A DNA stretch of 64,000 nt from Chamaelirium japonicum (taxonomy: Eukaryota > Streptophyta > Magnoliopsida > Liliales > Melanthiaceae). Made by a program: the position numbers and the translations under genes. The first letter of the stretch is position 1, and each line of letters begins with the position of its first letter. This document shows positions 55,405-64,000 of the stretch, one piece after another. Location of the stretch: the NCBI GenBank assembly GCA_947650365.1, contig CANTAL010000004.1, positions 682,001-746,000 on the forward strand, written 5' to 3'. The notes beneath the pieces are model-generated. The model made no database searches and was not told where the DNA came from. It saw only the letters and a program-made list of their open reading frames with translations.

Positions 55405-58400
55405 GTACTTACTAATCTTTATAATATTAGTAAAAAATATGAATCTTACTAATTTGAGTTTAGATCATATTATCACACTTATAATTTTCCAACACTTAGA
55501 TTCTAAATCGGTGAATCGGAGCGTAAATTGTTCAAATCGGTGAATCGGAGCGTAAAAAATATGAATCTTACTAATTTATGATTTTCCAACACTTAAACTC
55601 TAAATCGGTGAATCGGAGCGTAAATTGTTCAAATATCCAATTAGAACTCGCTCGCAAGTCCGAAATACGGACTAATTCCAAGTTCGAATTATCGGATGCC
55701 GATCCGATGACGATCCGATCGAATCCAAACCTATTTCAAATCCGAAACACGCTAACTTATAATTTTCCAACACTTAGGTTCTAAATCGGTGAATCGGAGC
55801 GTAAATTGTTCAAATATCCAATTAGAACTCGCTCGCAAGTCCGAAATACGGACTAATTCCAAGTTCGAATTATCGGATGCCGATCCGATGACGATCCGAT
55901 CAAATCCATACCTATTTCAAATCCAAAACACGCTAACTTATGATTTTCCAACACTTAGACTCTAAATCGGTGAATCGGAGCGTAAATTGTTTAAATATCA
56001 AATTAGAACTCGCTCGCAAGTCCGAAATACGGACTAATTCCAAGTTCGAATTATCGGATGCCGATCCGATGACGATCCGATTGAATCCAAACCTATTTCA
56101 AATCCGAAACACGCTTACTTATGATTTTCCAACACTTAGGTTCTATATCGGTGAATTGGAGCGTAAATTGTTCAAATATCCAATTAGAACTCGCTCGCAA
56201 GTCCGAAATACGGACTAATTCCATTTTCGAATTATCGGATGACGATCCGATCGAATCCAAACCTATTTCCAATCCGAAACACGCTAACTTATGATTTTCC
56301 AACACTTAGGTTCTAAATCGGTGAATCGGAGCGTAAATTGTTCAAATATCCAATTAGAACTGGCTCGCAAGTCCGAAATACGGAATAATTCCAAGTTCAA
56401 ATTATCGGATGCCGATCCGATGACGATCCGATCGAATCCAAACCTATTTCCAATCCGAAACACACTAACTTATGATTTTCCAACACTTAGACTCTAAATC
56501 GGTGAATCAGAGCGTAAATTGGTCAAATATCAAATTAGAATTCGTTCGCAAGTCCATAATCAGAAATAATTCCAAGTACGAATTATCGGATGCCGATCCG
56601 ATGACGATCCGATCGAATTCAAACCTATTTCCAATCCGAAACACGCTAACTTATGATTTTCCAACACTTAGACTCTAAATCGATGAATCGGAGCGTAAAT
56701 TGTTCAAATATCCAATTAGAACTCGCTCGCAAGTCCGAAATACGGAATAATTCCAAGTTCAAATTATCGGATGCCGATCCGATCGAATCCAAACCTATTT
56801 CCAATCCGAAACACACTAACTTATGATTTTCCAACACTTAGACTCTAAATCGGTGAATCGGAGCGTAAATTATTCTGATATCCAATTAGAACTCGCTTGC
56901 AAGTCCGAAATACGGAATAATTCCAAGTTCGAATTATCGGATGCCGATCCGATGACGATCCGATCGAATCCAAATCTATTTCCAATCCGAAACATGCTAA
57001 CTTATGATTTTCCAACACTTAGACTCTAAATCGGTGAATCGGAGCGTAAATTGTTCAAATATCCAATTAGAACTCGCTCGCAAATCCGAAATACAGAATA
57101 ATTCCAAGTTCAATTTATCGAATGCCGATCCGATGATGATTCGATCGAATCCAAACCTATTTCCAATCCGAAACACACTAACTTATGATTTTCCAACATT
57201 TAGACTCTAAATCGGTGAATCGGAGTGTAAATTGGTCAAATATCCAATTAGAACTCGCTCGCAAGTCCGAAATACGGAATAATTCCAAGTTCGAATTATC
57301 GGATGCCGATCCAATGACGATCCAATCAAATCCAAACCTATTTCAAATTCGAAACACGCTAACTTATGATTTTCAACACTTAGACTCTAAATCGGTGAAT
57401 CGGAGCTTAAATTGGTCAAATATCCAATTAGAACTCGCTCGCAGTCCGAAATATGGAATAATTCCAAGTTCGTATTATCGAATGCTGATCCGATGACGAT
57501 CTGATCGAATCCAAACCTATTTCCAATCCGAAACACGCTAACTTATGATTTTCCAACACTTAGACTCTAAATTGGTGAATCGGAGGGTAAATTGGTCAAA
57601 TATCCAATTAGAACTTGCTCGCAAGTCTGAAATATGGAATAATTCCAAGTACGAATTATCGGATGCCGATCCGATGGCGATCCGATTGAATCCAAACCTA
57701 TTTCAAATCCGAAACATGCTAACTTATGATTTTCCAACACTTAGACTCTAAATCGGTGAACCGGAGCGTAAATTGGTCAAATATCAAATTAGAACTCGCT
57801 CGCAAGTCCGAAATATGGAATAATTCCAAGTTCGAATTATCGAATGCCGATCCGATGACGATCCGATCGAATCCAAACCTATTTCCAATCCGAAACACGC
57901 TAACTTATGATTTTCCAACACTTAGGTTCTAAATCGGTGAATCGGAGCGTAAATTTTTCAAATATCCAATTAAAACTCGCTCGCAAGTCCGAAATACGAA
58001 ATAATTCCAAGTTTGAATTATCGGATGCCGATCCGATGACGATCCGATCGAATCCAAACCTATTTCAATCGGAAACACGCTAACTTATGATTTTCCAACA
58101 CTTAGACTCTAAATCGGTGAATCAAAGCGTAAATTGTTCAAATATCCAATTAGAACTCGCTCGCAAGTCCGTAATACGGAATAATTCCAAGTTCGAATTA
58201 TCGGATGCCGATCCGATAACGATCCGATCGAATCCAAACCTATTTCAAATCCAAAACACGCTACCTTATGATTTTCCAACACTTAGACTCTAAATCGGTA
58301 AATCGGAGCGTAAATTGGTCAAATATCCAATTAGAACTCGCTCGCAAGTCCGAAATACGGAATAATTCCAAGTTCGAATTATCGGATGCCGATCCGATGA

Positions 58401-60315
58401 CGATCTGATCGAATCCAAACCTATTTCCAATCTGAAACACACTAACGTATGATTTTCCAACACTTAGACTCTAAATCAGTGAATCGGAGCGTAAATTGGT
58501 CAAATATCCAATTAGAACTCGCTCGCAAGTCCGAAATACGGAATAATTCCAAGTTCGAATTATCGGATGCCGATCCGATGACGATCTGATCGAATCCAAA
58601 CCTATTTCAAATCCGAAACACGCTAACTTATGATTTTCCAACACTTAGACTCTAAATCGGTGAATCGGAGCGTAAATTGGTCAAATATCAAATTAGAACT
58701 CGCTCGCAAGTCTGAAATACGGAATAATTCCAAGTTCCAATTATCGGATGCCGATCCGATGACGATCCGATCGAATCCAAACCTATTTCCAATTCGAAAC
58801 ACTCTAACTTATGATTTTCCAATACTTAGGTTCTAAATCGGTGAATCGGAGCGTAAATTGTTCAAATATCCAGTTAAAACTCGCTCGCAAGTCCGAAATA
58901 CGGAATAATTCCAAGTTCGAATTATCGGATGCCGATCCGATGACGATCCGATCGAATCCAAACCTATTTCCAATCCGAAACACGCTAACTTATGATTTTC
59001 CAACACTTAGACTCTAAATCGGTGAATCGGAGCGTAAATTGTTTAAATATCCAATTAGAACTCGCTCGCAAGTCCGAAATACAAAATAATTCCAAGTTCG
59101 AATTATCGGATGCCGATCCAATGACGATCCGATCGAATCCAAACCTATTTCAAATCCGAAACACGCTAACTTATGATTTTCCAATACTTAGACTTTAAAT
59201 CGGTGAATCGGAGCATAAATTGGTCAAATATCCAATTAGAACTCGCTCGTAAGTCCGAAATACAGAATAATTCCAAGTTCAAATTATCGGATACCGATCC
59301 GATGATAATCCGATCGAATCCAAACCTATTTCCAATCCGAAACACGTTAACTTATGATTTTCCAACACTTAGACTCTAAATCGGTGAATCGGAGCGTAAA
59401 TTGGTTAAATATCCAATTAGAACTCGCTCGCAAGTCCGAAATACAGAATAATTCCAAGTTCGAATTATCGGATGCCGATCCGATCGAATCCAAACCTATT
59501 TCAAATCCGAAGCACGCTAACTTATGATTTTCCAACACTTAGACTCTAAATCGATGAATCGGAGCGTAAATTGGTCAAATATAAAATTAGAACTCGCTCG
59601 CAAGTCTGAAATACGGAATAATTCCAAGTTCAAATTATCGGATGCCGATCCGATGATGATCCGATCGAATCCAAACCTATTTCAAATTCGAAACACGCTA
59701 ACTTATGATTTTCCAACACTTAGACTCTAAATCGGTGAATCGGAGTGTAAATTGTTCTAATATCCAATTAGAACTCGCTCGCAAGTCCGAAATACGAAAT
59801 AATTCCAAGTTCGAATTATCGGATGCTGATCTGATAACGATCCGATCGAATCCAAACCTATTTCAAATCCGAAACACGCTAACTTATGATTTTCCAACAC
59901 TTAGACTCTAAATCGATGAATCAGAGCGTAAATTGTTCAAATATCCATTTAAAACTCGCTCGCAAGTCTGAAATACGGAATAATTCCAAGTTTGAATTAT
60001 CGGATGCCGATCCGATAACGATCCGATCGAATCCAAACCTATTTCAAATCCGAAACACGCTAACTTATGATTTTCCAACACTTAGACTCTCTAAATCGGT
60101 GAATCGGAGCGTAAATTGTTCAAATATCCATTTAAAACTCGCTCGCAAGTCCGAAATACGGAATAATTCAAAGTTCAAATTTTGAATTATCGGATGCCGA
60201 TCCGATCGAATCCAAACCTATTTCAAAGCCGAAACACGCTAACTTATGATTTTTTAACGCTTAGACTCAGTTATAGATATAAACCATTGTTTTAACAAAT
60301 ACATGTTAATTGCAG
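55405..60315 (+). other. 4.9-kb intron filled by a satellite-like array
   Basis: The donor CAG/GTACTTAC (55405) follows the TGA of the transposase gene; the acceptor TTAATTGCAG ends at 60315. The intron is almost entirely 181-bp repeats. It therefore lies in the 3' untranslated part, unless the TGA at 55398 is itself a mutation. Confidence 0.6.
55460..60275. repeat. 181-bp tandem array (about 26 copies) inside the CACTA element
   Basis: Copies begin with ATGATTTTCCAACACTTAG at 55578, then 55940, 56291, 56472, 56823, 57004 and so on to 60248. Most are 181 bp apart; some copies are 170 bp because one GATGACGATCC-type block is lost (near 56777, 59473, 60195). Each copy holds TCGGTGAATCGGAGCGTAAA, AACTCGCTCGCAAGTCCG and GCCGATCCGATGACGATCCG. 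The 181-bp period is not a multiple of three, so the 68-codon frame in each copy cannot join into one protein. Confidence 0.95.
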
Positions 60316-60475
60316 GAGCAGGGCGACGTCAGGGGATCGATGAGAGCACCACCGTTGGTGGTAGACCGCGTGGGGTGGTTGGGATAGGGCATGCATCATC
60401 TATCAGTTTTGGATTGTGTAAATATTATTTTGTAATATGTGGTTATTTTTTGTTCTTGTCGATCTATAATTGTCG
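60316..60475 (+). other. Possible last exon of the CACTA transposase gene
   Basis: After the acceptor at 60315 comes a GC-richer stretch (GAGCAGGGCGACGTCAGGGG) unlike the flanking repeats. Joined at 55404, it would read GAGRRQGIDESTTVGGRP in the phase that follows the TGA. It is either a 3' UTR exon or, if that TGA is secondary, the C-terminal coding exon. Both readings are inference. Confidence 0.45.
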
Positions 60476-60600
60476 GGTATTGTGGTAATATTTGATAATT
60501 TGCGGTAATATTTTATAAATTGAAGTAATATTTGATAAATTGTGGTAATATTTTATAAATTATGGTAATATTTGATAAATTGTGGTAATATATTATGGTA
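60476..60600. repeat. Short AT-rich tandem repeat (TGGTAATATTTGATAAAT)
   Basis: Six or seven imperfect copies of an 18-19-bp block between the last exon and the subterminal region. Confidence 0.8.
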
Positions 60601-60654
60601 TTATTGTAAATCACAGGAATTAAATAACATTATATAGGTAATTTTATTAAAAAA

Positions 60655-61110
60655 AAAAAATACTTATTACCGACGAAAATTAAATATTCCGTCGGTAATA
60701 AAGTTTTTATTATTTTTCAAATCATTAATGAATTACCGACGGAAGATATGTATCCGTCGGTAATATATATATTATTACCGATAGTAACATAAATAACCGT
60801 CGGTAATATATATATTATTACCGACGGTAAATACCATACCCGTCGGTAAAATGTTTCTATATTACCGACGGATTATTATATCCCGTCGGCAATAATATAT
60901 TATATTCATTTTTAATTGTTTAAAGATTACCGACGGCTTAAATATTACCGTCGGTATTAATTATTATTACCGACGGTAATATTTAGTCCGTCGTATTGTT
61001 TTCCCGATACCTTTTTACCCGACAGCCAGCGACGGAAATTTCTTCCGTCGCTATAAAATATTACCGATGAAAATTTAATATTACCGACGGATAGTGTCCA
61101 TCGGTAATAA
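60655..61110. repeat. CACTA subterminal inverted repeats
   Basis: About nine inverted pairs of TTACCGACGG and CCGTCGGTAA, spaced by 10-20 bp (for example near 60733, 60819, 60865, 60928, 61063), plus a variant pair AGCGACGG..CCGTCGCT near 61028. In CACTA elements such repeats bind the TNPA-type protein. Confidence 0.88.
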
Positions 61111-61127
61111 CTGTTTTTTTTGTAGTG
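61111..61127 (-). repeat. Right terminal inverted repeat of the CACTA element
   Basis: CTGTTTTTTTTGTAGTG, the complement of CACTACAAAAAAAACAG. The next bases are satellite (ATCGTACGAATG). The target duplication (normally 3 bp) cannot be verified because the left end is missing. Confidence 0.9.
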
Positions 61128-64000
61128 ATCGTACGAATGAGTAAGAATAGATCGTACGAATGAATTAGAATGGATCGTACAAATGAATTAGAATGGATCG
61201 TATAAATGAATTAGAATGGATCGTACGAAGGAATTAGAATGGATCGTACGAATGAATTAGAATGGATCGTACGAAGGAATTAGAATGGATCGTATGAATG
61301 AATTAGAATGAATTAGAATGGATCGTATGAATGAATTCGAATGGATCGTACGAATGAATTAGAATGGATCGTGCGAAATTAGAATGGATCGTACGAATGA
61401 ATTAGAATGGATCGTACGAATGAATTAGAATGGATCGTGCGAATGAATTAGAATGGATCGTACGAATGAATTAGAATGGATCCATTCTAATTAGAATGGA
61501 TTCATTCGTACGATCCATTCTAATTCATTCGCACGAATGTATCCATTCTAATTCATTCGCACGATCCATTCTAATTCATTCGCACAATCTATTCTAATTC
61601 ATTCATACGATCCATTCTAATTCATTAGCACGATCCATTCTAATTAATTCGTACGATCCATTCTAATTCTTTCGCACGAATGTATCCATTCTAATCCATT
61701 CTAATTCATTCTAATTCATTCTAATTCCATTCTAATTCATTCAAATTCATTCGTACGACCCATTCTAATTCATTCGTATGATCCATTCTTACTCATTCAT
61801 ACGATCCATTCTAATTCATTCGCACAAATATATCCATTCTAATTCATTCATACGTTCCATTCTAATTCATTCGCACGAATCTATCCATTCTAGTTCATTC
61901 GTACGATCCATTCTAATTAATTCGCACGATCCAATCTAATTCATTCGCACGATCCATTCTAATTCATTCGTACGATCCATTCTATTTCATTCGAACGATC
62001 CATTCTTACTCATTCGTACGATCCATTCTAATTCATTCGTACGATCCATTCTAATTCATTTGTATGATTCATTCTTACTCATTCGTATGATCCATTCTAA
62101 TTCATTCTAATTCGAATTCATTCATACGATCGTGCAAATGGATCGTACGAATGAATTAGAATGGATCGTGCGATTGAATTAGAATGGATTGTACGAATGA
62201 GTAAGAATGGATCGTACGAATGAAATAGAATGGATCGTACGAATGAATTAGAATGGATCGTGCTAATAAATTAGAATGGATCGTACGAATGAATTAGAAT
62301 AGATTGTGCGAATGAATTAGAATAGATCGTACGAATATATTAGAATGGATCGTATGAATGAATTAGAATGGATCGTGCGAATGAATTAGAATGGATCATA
62401 CGAATGAATTAGAATGGATCGTATGAATGAATTAGAATAGATCGTGCGAATGAATTAGAAAGGATACATACAAAAGAATAGATCGTTCAAATGAATTAGA
62501 ACGAATCATACGAAGGAATTAGAATGGATACATTCAAGTGAATGAATTAGAATGGATCGTACGAAGAAATTAGAATGGATCATACGAATGAAATAGAGTG
62601 GTTCGTATGAAGGAATTAGAATGGATCGTACGAAGGAATTAAAATGGATCGTACAAATGAATTAGAATGGATACATTCGTGCAAAAGAATTAGAATGGAT
62701 TGTATGAATGAATTAGAATGGATCGTGCAAATGAATTAGAATGGATCGTGCGAATGAATTAGAACGGATCGTACGAATGAATTAGAATAGATTGTGCGAA
62801 TGAATTAGAATGGATCATACGAATGAATTAGAATGGATACATTCGTGCGAATGAATTAGAATGGATCGTATGAATGACTTGGAATGGATCATATGAATGA
62901 ATTAGAATGGATCGTGCGAATGAATTAGAATGGATCGTACGAATGAATAGGAATAGATTGTGCGAATGAATTAGAATGGATCGTACGAATGAATTAGAAT
63001 GAATTAGAACGGATACATTCGTGCGAATGAATTAGAATGGATCGTATGAATGAATTAGATTAGATAGTATGAATGAATTAGAATGGATCGTACGTATGAA
63101 TTAGAATGGATCGTACGAATGAATTAGAATTGATCGTACGAAGGAATTAGAATGGATCGTATGAATGAATTAGAATGGATACATTCGTGCATGGATACAT
63201 TCGTGCGAAGGAATTAGAATGGATCGTACGAATGGATCGTAAGAAGGAATTAGAATGAATTAGAATGGATACATTCGTGCGAATATATAAGAATGGATCG
63301 TATGAATGAATTAGATTGGATCATATGAATGAATTAGAATGGATCGTACGTATGAATTAGAATGGATACCTTTATGGGAATGAATTAGAATGGATCGTAC
63401 GAAGGAATTATAATGGATCATACGAATGAAATAGAATGGATACATTCGGGCGAATGAATTAGAATGGATCATTCTAATCCATTCTAATTCGTTCGTACGA
63501 TCCATTCTAATTCATACGTACGATCCATTCTAATTCATTCATACGATTCAATCTAATTCATTCATATGATCCATTCTAATTCAATCGCACGAATGTATCC
63601 ATTCTAATTCATTCTAATTCCTTCGTACGATCCATTCGTACGATCCATTCTAATTCCTTCACACGAATGTATCCATGCACGAATGTATGCATTCTAATTC
63701 ATTAGTCAGATCCATTCTAATTCCTTCGTACGATACATTCTAATTCATTCGCACGATCCATTCTAATTCATTCATACGATCCATTCTAATTCATTCATTC
63801 GCAGGAATTAGAATGGATCGTATGAATGAATTAGAATGCATACATTCGTGCGAATGAATTAGAATGGATCGTATGAATGAATTAGAATGGATCGTACGAA
63901 TGAATTCGAATGGATCGTATGAATGAATTAGAATGGATCGAGCGAATGAATTAGAATGGATCGTACGAATGAATTAGAATGGATACATTCGTTCGAATGA
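61128..64000. repeat. 23-bp satellite array, block 5
   Basis: Satellite to the end of the window, starting inverted. It switches to forward at AATGGATCCATT (61475-61486), back near 62130, forward near 63468 and back near 63800. Local slips such as repeated CATTCTAATTC (61690-61745) occur. No gene is seen. Confidence 0.96.

Larger units (their letters stand above)
52672..61127 (+). mobile_element. En/Spm (CACTA) DNA transposon, left-truncated
   Basis: The right end is CTGTTTTTTTTGTAGTG (61111-61127), the reverse complement of a typical CACTACAAAAA terminus. It is preceded by about 450 bp of subterminal repeats with TTACCGACGG and CCGTCGGTAA. Inside are a DUF4216-type exon and a Transposase_24-like gene, both typical of plant CACTA elements. 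There is no CACTACAA at the left border and no TNP2 transposase, so the left part is lost. The left breakpoint in the satellite is at about 52672. Confidence 0.9.

Noticed and set aside
55578-60185. Series of 68-codon frames, one per 181-bp unit
   Set aside because: The period is not a multiple of three, the frames overlap the next unit and copies vary without respect for codons. They are repeat artefacts.
52672-61127. Host gene with a repeat-filled intron
   Set aside because: Transposase_24-like and DUF4216-like coding sequence together with a CACTA terminus and subterminal repeats show that the whole unit is a transposon.

Overview
The window looks like nuclear heterochromatin of a flowering plant. 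I see no host gene, tRNA or rRNA. It consists of plant-type transposable elements inserted in a short tandem satellite. The evidence for a plant is a Ty3/gypsy Tat-lineage polyprotein (dual RNase H, no chromodomain, antisense ORF), an En/Spm (CACTA) element with DUF4216 and Transposase_24-like genes, and plant-like introns. I cannot name the species.

Layout: (1) 1-10513, the 3' part of a Tat-type LTR retrotransposon on the + strand (copy A), ending in its 3' LTR. (2) 10514-16941, a satellite with a 23-bp monomer. (3) 16942-30858, a complete copy on the - strand (copy B; two 736-bp LTRs; TSD ATCCA). (4) 30859-36821, satellite with many orientation switches. (5) 36822-37632, a solo LTR of the same family. 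(6) 37633-38997, satellite. (7) 38998-51693, a complete + strand copy (copy C; two 775-bp LTRs; TSD GGATA). (8) 51694-52671, satellite. (9) 52672-61127, the right part of a CACTA transposon whose left end and TNP2 transposase are missing. It carries a ~4.8 kb array of 181-bp repeats inside an intron. (10) 61128-64000, satellite.

The retrotransposon family has a constant plan: LTR, PBS, gag-protease, an in-frame amber codon, RT-RNaseH-second RNaseH-integrase, a short convergent spacer, a spliced gene on the opposite strand with its own TATA box, a palindrome-rich tandem array, a conserved ~120-bp block, a polypurine tract and the LTR. The amber codon is followed by CAATCA in all three copies, which fits the tobamovirus-type leaky stop consensus (CARYYA). 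Gag-protease would therefore be the main product and the full polyprotein a minor one. The antisense gene has three exons with introns at the same places in all copies. It encodes a protein with a Transposase_28-like ('putative gypsy type transposon') domain, a KKKRK nuclear signal, an acidic stretch and a C-terminal coiled coil.

All three copies are damaged. Copy C keeps an open gag-protease frame of 822 codons, but its pol has six stops. Many of the disabling changes are C-to-T or G-to-A, as expected for methylated DNA. LTR divergence counted by eye is about 3 % in both complete copies. The most interesting signals are the recoding site, the spliced antisense gene with its promoter, the hairpin arrays with compensating stem variants, the inversion junctions at palindromes in the satellite, and the 181-bp array in the CACTA intron.
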